From the NCBI GenBank assembly GCA_947479755.1, contig CANKAM010000002.1, positions 101,324 through 165,323 on the forward strand: DNA of 64,000 nt. Direction: 5' to 3'. Of this stretch, positions 20,101 through 26,385 are shown piece by piece (the first letter of the stretch is position 1; each line of letters begins with the position of its first letter). The notes below the pieces were generated by a model. The model had not been told where the DNA came from and did no database searches. It worked only from the letters and a program-made list of their open reading frames with translations. The position numbers were made by a program, and so were the translations under genes. This stretch comes from Bacteroidota bacterium. Lineage in GTDB: Bacteria > Bacteroidota > Bacteroidia > SXHM01.

Positions 20101-21611
20101 GAAAATTCACCCACCTGGTAAGTTGTTCCGTTCAGAGTGTATTGGAAAGCTACGGCAAGCACCTCATCCGCATTCAGCGGGGTGCTTAATGAGATGTAAC
20201 CAAGTCGGGTGTTAACCGTGTATTCAGAGTTTTCGGTAAGTTTTCGGGCATTTTCAATTACCTCGTAATCGCGCGAGTTTTGCAGGCCTGTGCTGAGAAG
20301 TGTACTTGTAATCTGATTGATGTTACGTATGGCAGAATAGGTAGAGGTAAGTTTACTGTAAAGGTTGTTGTTGTTATTGAAAGGGTAAGGTCCGCCCTGA
20401 TTGTTTTGAATAAAGGTTTGTCCGTCAGGATATTTTGAATTGTAAACAGCTATGTTTTCGCCCAGACCCTGGAATGGAACAATGTTTCTGGTGTTATCGA
20501 ATATGGAGGTTTTGTTGGTTACATACACTTCCACTCTCGTAATGATTGCGTTGGACGAAACAATAGGCAGATTTGCCAAAGCCACATCGTAATTGCTGCG
20601 AAAATACTCGGCAAGGAAATAGTGTTTGTTGGCTTCGTAATTATCGCCTTTGACCTCAAACTTGGTAACCTGTGCACCGCCCTGCACATCTATGGTTTGA
20701 GATTTACCACGCTGTTGCGAGAAGATGCCGGTAACGGTAAGTCTTCCGAATTTCAATGCTGTTTTTATACCAAACAAACTCTGGCTTCCCTGAATAAGAC
20801 TTCCTGTTAGCGGCAGATTTACGTTACCTGCTTCAATCAACTGAATGATATCGTCTTCCTCGCCCTGATAAGCCAGTTTCATCTGGTTGTCGAAGTCAAA
20901 GGTGGCTTCGGTATTGTAAGAAGTGGTGAGTTTCATTTTGCAACCGATGTTTCCGGTTACATTCATCTGAATCTTCTGGTCGAAATTGAAGGTGGTGTTT
21001 TTGCGCTGACGGATTGGAAGCGCTGGGTTGTTTACCTTGGAAGTGTTCCACCCGAAAATCAACTCGGCAGAACCCTGGGGTTTTATTTCAATAGGGCAAT
21101 CACCAAAAATTTTATCAAGCACTTTGCTGTTGATGTTCAGTTTTGGTATCAGTGGTTTTTTAGCGTTGGCGCTTTCTTCTGCTGAGCGCGATTCCCAGTA
21201 TTCCTGCTCCTGCTTTTCTGATACATATCGCTGATACTCATCAAAGGTCATGTAGGTGGGTGGCTTGGTGTTTTGTCCGCCTACTGTTTCGGTAATGATG
21301 TAAGTGTTGGTTTCGGGATCGTACTCCACATTGGTCTCCACGTTTGAAGGGTTTGCCATTTGCAGACTCGGTGTACTATCGTTTCCGGGTTGCGGAGCAT
21401 AATTATCGGAGAAAGGATATTTGAGGGTATCAACGGGAGGCGTATCTACGAGAAAGATTTCGGGTTCGATTGTTAAACTCAACGCAGAAGAAGCTTCGGC
21501 AATTTCAAAAAGCATTTCTTCTGGAAGCACAGCCGCGCCCGAGAACCAAACCACAGGCAGCAGGGCAATAACAGGAGCAAAACGAAGAATGTTTTTTGAA
21601 AGTGGTTTCAA
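14166..21611 (-). CDS. sprA: T9SS outer-membrane translocon protein SprA (Sov)
   Basis: At 2481 aa it has the size of SprA, the giant 36-strand outer-membrane barrel that forms the T9SS protein-conducting channel. After a signal-anchor-like N-terminus come long beta-rich stretches with SprA-typical segments such as DYTVDYTLGRVKIINQSIL, AYYPREKGPYNFDS and GGIMRKIDPNDFEAANIQF. It ends in an aromatic strand (AGIALRFTLAQ). The start must be TTG at 21611: upstream in frame lie only five codons before a stop, and the first ATG would remove the signal sequence. It follows ruvA by 178 nt, a ruvA-sprA order I know from other Bacteroidota. Partners PorV, PorU and GldJ are encoded further on. Confidence 0.95.
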   Translation of the reverse strand: MKPLSKNILRFAPVIALLPVVWFSGAAVLPEEMLFEIAEASSALSLTIEPEIFLVDTPPVDTLKYPFSDNYAPQPGNDSTPSLQMANPSNVETNVEYDPETNTYIITETVGGQNTKPPTYMTFDEYQRYVSEKQEQEYWESRSAEESANAKKPLIPKLNINSKVLDKIFGDCPIEIKPQGSAELIFGWNTSKVNNPALPIRQRKNTTFNFDQKIQMNVTGNIGCKMKLTTSYNTEATFDFDNQMKLAYQGEEDDIIQLIEAGNVNLPLTGSLIQGSQSLFGIKTALKFGRLTVTGIFSQQRGKSQTIDVQGGAQVTKFEVKGDNYEANKHYFLAEYFRSNYDVALANLPIVSSNAIITRVEVYVTNKTSIFDNTRNIVPFQGLGENIAVYNSKYPDGQTFIQNNQGGPYPFNNNNNLYSKLTSTYSAIRNINQITSTLLSTGLQNSRDYEVIENARKLTENSEYTVNTRLGYISLSTPLNADEVLAVAFQYTLNGTTYQVGEFSTDGIASPSALILKMLKSTTLNTRLPMWDWMMKNVYSLGAYQLNREDFTLNILYDNFASGTRLNYLPNEAIVNADGQGGSKILLKVMNVDKLNVNNDPVPDGFFDYVEGLTINSQTGRIFLPVVEPFGSHLRQQILAGPHPELADQFDYQILYDSTHQKAVQQPQLNRFLISGSYKSESGSEIPLNAINVPQGSVSVTAGGTTLTEGADYTVDYTLGRVKIINQSILNAGTPISINLESQSMFNIQTKTLYGTHLDYTINKDFRLGGTFMHMNERPLTQKVNIGDEPIANSIWGLDGSWRKESRLLTKLVDKIPLINTKAPSSIAVNGEFAQLLPGNARAIQEDDGSAISYMDDFEGTQTLIDIKNVQAWSIASTPQGQPDLFPEASLSNDLRYGMNRAKLAWYIIDPLFIQDGNQLTPDHITKDDQSNHFTRMVQVTEVFPNQQVAAGQINALTVFDLAYYPREKGPYNFDSKPQSGFVSSAGINSAGLLNDPESRWGGIMRKIDPNDFEAANIQFVQFWMMDPFALADGVNQMNTTGGDFYMNLGNTSEDILRDSRKAFENGLPAPTNGNSTDTTAWGIVPNVQQIVNAFDNDPASRPYQDIGLDGLIDTAENTFFKQQYLDEVVTLYGMNSEAYTKAISDPSSDDYTFYRNDTYDAEQRSILWRYKEYNNLEGNSPASESANEDFPTSATTVPNAEDVNKDNTLSESETYYQYKVSLRPQDMVVGQNYITDKITVNPPLLNGQSNEVTWYQFRIPVRQPDKVVGSISDFRSIRFMRLFMRGFEDSVVCRFAKMELVRGEWRPYDFSLLEPGEYVPVDNSDDTEFDVGAVNIEQNSNRIPINYKLPPGIQRQQINQGNSNTLRQLNEQSLSLRVCGLNDGDARAAFKNVQFDVRRYKRFKMFVHAEQRGEEIVNDGDLTCFIRFGTDYVNNYYEYEIPLKFTPLGDPGIDSTKIWPDSNFFDFPFEVLLAAKQERTANGVPQVQPFYTFDPNKPDNRITIVGNPNLANVRTAMIGIRNPPKASNPNADDGKEKCAEIWVNEMRLTDFNNESGSAARLQAKITLADFATVNIGTGLHTFGWGQVHEKLNQRSWTDSVGYDIATTVALDKFIPQKIGVKLPMFYSISESFSNPHYNPLNPDIELKNETPDEQARVKEIAQGYVKRQSLNFSNVMRTRGKGIGFPTPIDISNFSATYAYTEMESRDINYELNNDKSHRGSLNYAYNPNPKNVRPFAKLKIMKKISDSIIEHKKKKEKDAKAVVDSLKKDNKKPSALKEAEDELALRTRKKDRFVKASDRYFKSGYLKPIKDFNFNYLPSNFGVRNDVLRDYAEQKLRNTTTDDLIIDATYNKSFLWNRYYTFKYDLTKALKIDFTATNNARIDEPPGKVDKDDKEGYDYWKDSVWNNVQTGGRTVMYQNATNVTYALPINKLPIFDFINSNVGYSSTYMWNAASLAALSLGNTISNSNTKTGNVNLNFTQLYNKVKYFKRAGQPQSNKPAPKPKPKDPKAPVPDSLKAPKDPPKVLDGIGITFSRLLISVKNASFTYNQTNGTVLPGYRPQTDYMGMDWGDRMAPGWDFIFGSQNDIRYRARDNNWLSQSDIVSGQYITTKAITWNGRATVEPLPNLKVDLTMNYSETENHSEFFQWIDTLQDFRSNSPMTNGSYSVSWNTFGTAFEGNSDDFTSAAFEQLRANRKPIADRIAAINGSSGVNSEGFPIGYTQTSQDVLIPAFLAAYSKTDVNKIGLSPFPAMPKINWSAKYDGLGKLPFMKKIFKSIVFSHAYRSTYAVSSWMTNLNYNPANNGLDSSQNFIPQRTIQTITISEQFSPFIGIDMTFNNSLIAKFELKKSRTLSLSMVNTQVTEIKSEEWVMGLGYRFKNVKFPIKLAKGKKKPVSDVNVRVDLSIRDNRTIIRKIEDDVNQPTAGQKLTTIKFSADYVLSPRFNIRAFYDRIITKPVISSSFPTDNTNAGIALRFTLAQ

Positions 21612-21789
21612 AAGTTTTTTCTGTTTTTAGAAGTTGAATAAAGTCAACCTTTAATTTTTTTATGGTTTATTTTTCGCTGTACTTCGTTGTCGTTTTTGCT
21701 GAGAGAAGCTCTGCTATCAGCTGCAAACTCCGCCTCGTCCAGCAAAAAATATCCGCATAAAAATTCTGAAATCCTGACTTTATACAACT

Positions 21790-22374
21790 TCATAGATTAT
21801 TCAACGCTGTTTTAATAATGTCTTCCACCGGTGCTGTGTTTCCTTTTTCTTTTAGTGCTTTGTCCACTGCTTTTTCGGCAACTGCTTTTGCAAAACCAAG
21901 CATCACCAAAGCCGATAACGCCTCTTCGCGCACTTTATTGTGTGGCCCCGAAAATATTTCTGAAGGCAGACCTTCTTTCGCCAGTTTATCCTTCAAATCA
22001 ATGAGGATGCGTTCGGCAGATTTTGGTCCTACGCCTTTTACAGCGCGCAAACGGTTGAGGTCGCGGGTAACAATGGTTCTGTGCAGTTCTTCGGGGCTCA
22101 TGGACGAAAGAATCATCCGTGCGGTAGCCGGACCAATTCCGGAGACAGAAGTTAGCTGCAAAAACAGTTCGCGCTCGGCTTTATCGGCAAAACCGAAGAG
22201 CACGTGTGCATCTTCGCGGATAGCGAGATGGGTATAAAGTTTCAGTCTTCCGTTCTCAGGAAGTTTTGAAAATGTATTCAGGGAAATGTTAAGGAAATAG
22301 CCGACACCATTACAGTCAATAACCGCATGGGCAGGGGATTTTTCCACCAACACACCTTCAAGATGGGTGATCAT
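21790..22374 (-). CDS. ruvA: Holliday junction branch migration protein RuvA
   Basis: This 194-aa protein has the RuvA N-terminal OB-fold (MITHLEGVLVEKSPAHAVIDCNGVGY), two helix-hairpin-helix motifs (TSVSGIGPATARMILS and KGVGPKSAERILIDLKDKL), and the C-terminal RuvB-binding domain (EEALSALVMLGFAKAVAEKAV). As a tetramer it binds Holliday junctions and loads RuvB. It is the upstream neighbour of sprA. The 178-nt gap to sprA shows no obvious TAnnTTTG promoter, so sprA may depend partly on read-through from ruvA. Confidence 0.96.
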   Translation of the reverse strand: MITHLEGVLVEKSPAHAVIDCNGVGYFLNISLNTFSKLPENGRLKLYTHLAIREDAHVLFGFADKAERELFLQLTSVSGIGPATARMILSSMSPEELHRTIVTRDLNRLRAVKGVGPKSAERILIDLKDKLAKEGLPSEIFSGPHNKVREEALSALVMLGFAKAVAEKAVDKALKEKGNTAPVEDIIKTALNNL

Positions 22375-22471
22375 GAATTTATCAGTTTTTTAGCTTAAAA
22401 CGGGTAAAGGTTCAGATCGATAAGTGAAGGATTTAGGGTTAGTTTTCGGGTCGTTTTTCTGAAAAGGGTTG

Positions 22472-22479
22472 TAAAAGTA
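22472..22479 (-). promoter_or_regulatory. Candidate ruvA promoter -7 (TACTTTTA)
   Basis: On the minus strand TACTTTTA differs from TAnnTTTG at the last base. It lies about 100 nt upstream of the ruvA ATG, in the 315-bp gap 22375-22689, where I see no gene. Confidence 0.3.
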
Positions 22480-22493
22480 GTAAAAATATATAT

Positions 22494-22515
22494 CCTGCCA
22501 AATCCGTTGGGCAGG
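22494..22515 (-). terminator. Possible terminator hairpin downstream of the porin-like gene
   Basis: Reading leftward, the inverted repeat CCTGCC/GGCAGG is followed by a T-rich stretch (ATATATATTTTTAC). It is about 175 nt past the stop of the 365-aa barrel gene, so the assignment is weak. Confidence 0.3.
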
Positions 22516-22689
22516 GTTTTCGGGGTTTTCGACTAACAAAGGATTTCTTTGAGGAAGACAGACTTGTCCTGAAAACAGGTTTAGGCAAAACTTAAGACAA
22601 ATGCGAAAAATATGTAGATTTCAGACTTACCCAGCCTTGATTTTTTATCAGGGCAAGGAAGTGCTGAACGTTTTGCTCCTTTTCACCCA

Positions 22690-23787
22690 TTAAAATGAAA
22701 CAGCCAACGATGTTGTTATAAAATAATTTTGTGCGGCCGGTTTGTTGTCCAATGAAAAGATGTTGTCTTTGCTTGCAAATGCTCTGCCTTCAATTCTCCA
22801 CATAATGTTTTCACGAAACAGGTAATCAACGTTAAGTGAATAACCCAGCGTTTGAAAACCATTGGGAGTGCCTGTAGCAATCAGTACGCCTTTTGAATCG
22901 CTGTAGTATTCGCCTCTTGCAGCTATATTGAACGTAGAAGAAGGACTTACTTTCAACATCAATACGGGTGTGTACCAGGTGTTGTAATCACTGCTTGCAT
23001 TTGCAGTTTGTTCGGCACCGAAATCAAATCCGGCAGTTATTGCAAATTTTTCGTGTACCTGGAAGATGCCATAAAAATTATGGAAATAGCGCATCTGTCG
23101 GGTGCTGTCGGGTTTGTCGCTGCCAATGAATGAACTGCTGTTGAGTGTAATTTTTGAATTGGGTTTGAAGGTAACCTGATGTCCGAATGCGGGCATGTTA
23201 TTTCCGTTTACTCTGTAGATGCGCTGCCATCCGTTAAGCACCAGAGCACTTAAAAACCATTTTTCGTTATCGGAGGTGTAGCCGATTTTTATACCGCTTT
23301 CGTAGTACGGTGAGTTATCTGCCAAAATACCTCGTGTTAGATTCCAGCAATCTTTACCTATGGCACTTTCAAAGCCAATGTGTGAAGCGAAAATACCGGC
23401 ATCTACCCACAGATTTTTCTTTGCTGAAATTTTTATACCTGCATTTGCTTCCAGAATATTTTTCAAAACTCCGGGCTCTGCGGCAAGATTATCATTGCTG
23501 TAAGTTCCCGCCATCAGTGCAATGTTGGCTCTTACTCTGCCTTTGTTGTATGCCAGTTTTACGTAACCGAGATTTAAATTAAATTCATTGTGGCGGTTGA
23601 ATGAATAAGCAAAAGGTTGGCGATTGTGATTGCCGGGATTTGCAAAATCATAACTGTAATAGGTTTCTATATATCCTGAAAAAGATAGTGACCGGGTGCT
23701 GTCTTTTTGCGCATTTGCAGAATTAGAAATTGAAAAAGCAGAATTGAAAATTATAAGTGCTGCGGTGATTTTATAAAGATTTTTCAT
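22690..23787 (-). CDS. Outer-membrane beta-barrel porin (OmpL-like, BBP2 type)
   Basis: This 365-aa protein has a signal peptide (MKNLYKITAALIIFNSAFS, cleavage near NANAQ) and an amphipathic beta-strand pattern to a C-terminal aromatic end (YFITTSLAVSF). The opening SFSGYIETYYSYDFANPGNH and FNRHNEFNLNLGYVKLAY match the putative beta-barrel porin-2 family. The transported solute is unknown. It lies downstream of the amidohydrolase genes on the same strand with a 58-nt gap, so it may belong to that unit. Confidence 0.85.
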   Translation of the reverse strand: MKNLYKITAALIIFNSAFSISNSANAQKDSTRSLSFSGYIETYYSYDFANPGNHNRQPFAYSFNRHNEFNLNLGYVKLAYNKGRVRANIALMAGTYSNDNLAAEPGVLKNILEANAGIKISAKKNLWVDAGIFASHIGFESAIGKDCWNLTRGILADNSPYYESGIKIGYTSDNEKWFLSALVLNGWQRIYRVNGNNMPAFGHQVTFKPNSKITLNSSSFIGSDKPDSTRQMRYFHNFYGIFQVHEKFAITAGFDFGAEQTANASSDYNTWYTPVLMLKVSPSSTFNIAARGEYYSDSKGVLIATGTPNGFQTLGYSLNVDYLFRENIMWRIEGRAFASKDNIFSLDNKPAAQNYFITTSLAVSF

Positions 23788-23845
23788 GATGAAAATTTAT
23801 TTAAAAATCTTTCGAACTTCTTATCGCGCTCTGCTTCTTCCTTGA

Positions 23846-25141
23846 TTACTTGGCGGTATATTTATTCCTGAACTTGCGGTAAAGTTGTTTCTGGTGGTTA
23901 TCAAGGTCTAACTTTTTGCCATTAATAAAAGCCATTTCCACATTGTTAGTGCGCATGTCCAGCGCATCGCCCGAGGAAACAAAAAGGGTTGCGTCTTTGC
24001 CGCCTTCCAGCGTTCCTGCTGTTGCATCAATGCCCAGAATTTTGGCGGTATTGAGGGTAATTGCTGAAAGCGCTTGTTCTTTGGTAAGTCCGTATGCAAC
24101 GGCAGTTCCGGCTGTAAAGGGCAAGTTGCGCATTCCGGCAGTTTCCATTCCGCCCATGTAACTCAGGCAATAGAGTACACCTGCATCCTGCAATATTTTC
24201 GGGGTTTTGAAAGGAAGGTCAATATCGCTGTCGGGAGAAGAAGGTAAATCGTGAACACGGTCTAAGACCACTGCCACATTGTTGTTTTTCAAAACATCGG
24301 TAACCAATGAAGCGTCTTTAGCACCAACAATAACCAGATGTGGAACGGCAAATTTTTTGGCAAAATAAACTGCTTCAATAATGTCTTTGGCAAGTGTGGC
24401 ATTGATGAATAATCTTTTCTCACCACTAAATATGCCTTTCATGGCTTCCATGCGGATGTCTAATTCGCTTTGTCCGTTTTGACTGTAAGCTTTTGCATCG
24501 GCAAAAAATTTCTGAAGCGCTACAATGCGTTTCTCATATTCTTCGTTTTTCTTCATTGGTTCGGGTTCGCCCCACCAGCCGCCTGCGGAGTAGCGTGCCG
24601 GCCAGTTGACAAAAATGCCGTCATCGGTTTTGTAAACGGCATCTTCCCAGTTCCAGCCATCAAGAGTAAATACGGAAGATGTTCCTGAAATCAGTCCACC
24701 CCGCGGAGCAACCTGTGCCAGCAAAACCCCGTTGGTGCGGATGGTAGGAATGATTTTAGAATCGGTGTTGTAAGAAATTTCGGAGCGCACATGAGGATTG
24801 ATATAACCCACATCTTCAAAATCGCGGGTGGCACGTGCCGCTTCAATTTCAACTAATCCGAGCGTGGTAGAAGGAGCAATAAACCCGGGATAAACCTGTT
24901 TTCCTGTGATGTCAATTACTTCATCACCCAACTGACGGGTGTAATCTTTTGCATCGCTTACAAATAGGAGTTCACCGTTTTCAAAACCAATTGCCGATTT
25001 TTCAATAACAGTTCCGTTGCCGATGTGCGCTGTTCCGTTCAGCAGAACGATTTGTCTTTGCTGAGGCTTGGCAGGGGTTTGAGCGTGTGAAGTAAGAAGG
25101 TGAGAAAGTGAGAAGGTGAGAAGGATTACTATTTTTTTCAT
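23846..25141 (-). CDS. Exported amidohydrolase-like protein with degenerate metal site
   Basis: About 431 aa from the ATG at 25141 (MKKIVILLTFSLSHLLTSHAQ signal peptide); the track's 25174 start overlaps the upstream gene. The fold resembles imidazolonepropionase-like amidohydrolases: a beta-sandwich edge (NGTAHIGNGTVIEKSAIGFENG) and a C-terminal TLNTAKILGIDATAGTLEGGKDA. The HxH motif after strand 1 is absent: ITGKQVYPGFIAPSTTLG has no histidines. The protein may therefore be inactive or act as a partner of the 999-aa amidohydrolase encoded two genes upstream. Such long/short pairs are, as I recall, common in Bacteroidota. Confidence 0.8.
   Translation of the reverse strand: MKKIVILLTFSLSHLLTSHAQTPAKPQQRQIVLLNGTAHIGNGTVIEKSAIGFENGELLFVSDAKDYTRQLGDEVIDITGKQVYPGFIAPSTTLGLVEIEAARATRDFEDVGYINPHVRSEISYNTDSKIIPTIRTNGVLLAQVAPRGGLISGTSSVFTLDGWNWEDAVYKTDDGIFVNWPARYSAGGWWGEPEPMKKNEEYEKRIVALQKFFADAKAYSQNGQSELDIRMEAMKGIFSGEKRLFINATLAKDIIEAVYFAKKFAVPHLVIVGAKDASLVTDVLKNNNVAVVLDRVHDLPSSPDSDIDLPFKTPKILQDAGVLYCLSYMGGMETAGMRNLPFTAGTAVAYGLTKEQALSAITLNTAKILGIDATAGTLEGGKDATLFVSSGDALDMRTNNVEMAFINGKKLDLDNHQKQLYRKFRNKYTAK
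25086..25124. repeat. CTTCTCAC-type repeat inside a signal peptide
   Basis: On the minus strand overlapping CCTTCTCACTTTCTCACC units encode the LLTFSLSHLLTS stretch of the amidohydrolase-like protein's signal peptide. This is the third repeat-built signal sequence in the window. Confidence 0.65.
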
Positions 25142-25167
25142 ATTCATGTTGTTAATCTTTATTAAAC

Positions 25168-26385
25168 CTACCATTTGCGATTCTCAATTATTTTATTTGT
25201 AATAATGCTATAACCTATTGGTTTAAAATGTCTATCGTTCTTCCAATATAATTCTGCTGCATTACCCTGTGACTTCAGAGCAGGCAAGCAATCCACTACA
25301 TTGGTGCTATCTATCTGTCTTAATGCATTAAGCAATTGAACATACTCCAAATTAGTTTTCTTCAATTCATAGTCTAATGGATGAACTACAAATAAAGCAT
25401 TTACACCAGCTCTTTTTGACCACGGAATAATTTCATTTTGAATTAGTTTTGCTATTTTTTCTATTGCTATATTGTTTCTTTTAATCAGTTCTTCTGATGA
25501 AAACAGATTAAAATCACGATTAAATACATTGTGAACAAAGAGTCGAAATACAAAACTGACAGCATACACAGGTTCCCACCAGGGTTGTGAATTATTTTTC
25601 AGCAAACCATTTGTACAAAAACGATTATTTCCGCCACGAACAGCTATGTCATTAATATCGGTTGTATTCATTAGAAAGATAATCTGTTTCAACGTGTATT
25701 TACTTTCTAATTTTTGTACCATTTTCCAATCAAAAAAAATGTCGTTTCCGGAAATTCCTGCATTCAACACATCAAGTGAAGAATCTTTTGCTGTAATATA
25801 TTTTCTGAGCAGTGCCGGACAAGAACTGTCGGCAGGAGCACCTGCTCCTTCAGTAAATGAATCGCCCAAAACAAGAATTATTTTTTTATTCTCACTTGGA
25901 AGTCTTCCCCTAAAACCAAGCGCATTACAGGTATCATTTGCATACTGATAGTCAAAACAATTATTATCTCTTATTTCTCCCGAATCAAATTCCAATGTGT
26001 AAACATCTTCTCTTTTATCTATGTATTTGAAATGAAGATTATCCTTCAACGCATATCTATCAACCATAGTATAGCCCCCTCCATTTTGTTCGGAATAACT
26101 GAGGGGATATTTGATTACATATCGAAGGGTGACTTCTCCTGCAAATAAACTTATAAGAATGGAATACACCATTAATGAACTATTTGAGGATACTTGAAAC
26201 TTATTAAACAAGTAATAAAACAAAAGTGCAATCAGAACATATGCATAGGTAGTAGTAAAGAAAAAAGAAACACCAAAATAAAGAAGAAAGAATACAATTC
26301 CACTCCAAAATATAACTATCCACAACAGCAATTTTTTAATTCTGTTTTTCTTAGTTTTTAGATTGGGCATTGAGCTATTTAACAT
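25168..26385 (-). CDS. Membrane-anchored SGNH/GDSL-type hydrolase
   Basis: This 405-aa protein starts with a basic segment and three to four hydrophobic helices (residues about 20-90). A long soluble domain follows, with block I ILVLGDSFTEGAGAPADSS (GDS nucleophile motif) and a C-terminal NDRHFKPIGY containing the expected Asp-His pair. The family includes esterases and acyltransferase-associated domains that act on cell-envelope polysaccharides; the substrate here is unknown. The ATG overlaps the stop of the 999-aa gene (TAATG), which suggests coupling. It looks AT-richer than its neighbours and splits the amidohydrolase pair, so it may be a later insertion. Confidence 0.75.
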   Translation of the reverse strand: MLNSSMPNLKTKKNRIKKLLLWIVIFWSGIVFFLLYFGVSFFFTTTYAYVLIALLFYYLFNKFQVSSNSSLMVYSILISLFAGEVTLRYVIKYPLSYSEQNGGGYTMVDRYALKDNLHFKYIDKREDVYTLEFDSGEIRDNNCFDYQYANDTCNALGFRGRLPSENKKIILVLGDSFTEGAGAPADSSCPALLRKYITAKDSSLDVLNAGISGNDIFFDWKMVQKLESKYTLKQIIFLMNTTDINDIAVRGGNNRFCTNGLLKNNSQPWWEPVYAVSFVFRLFVHNVFNRDFNLFSSEELIKRNNIAIEKIAKLIQNEIIPWSKRAGVNALFVVHPLDYELKKTNLEYVQLLNALRQIDSTNVVDCLPALKSQGNAAELYWKNDRHFKPIGYSIITNKIIENRKW

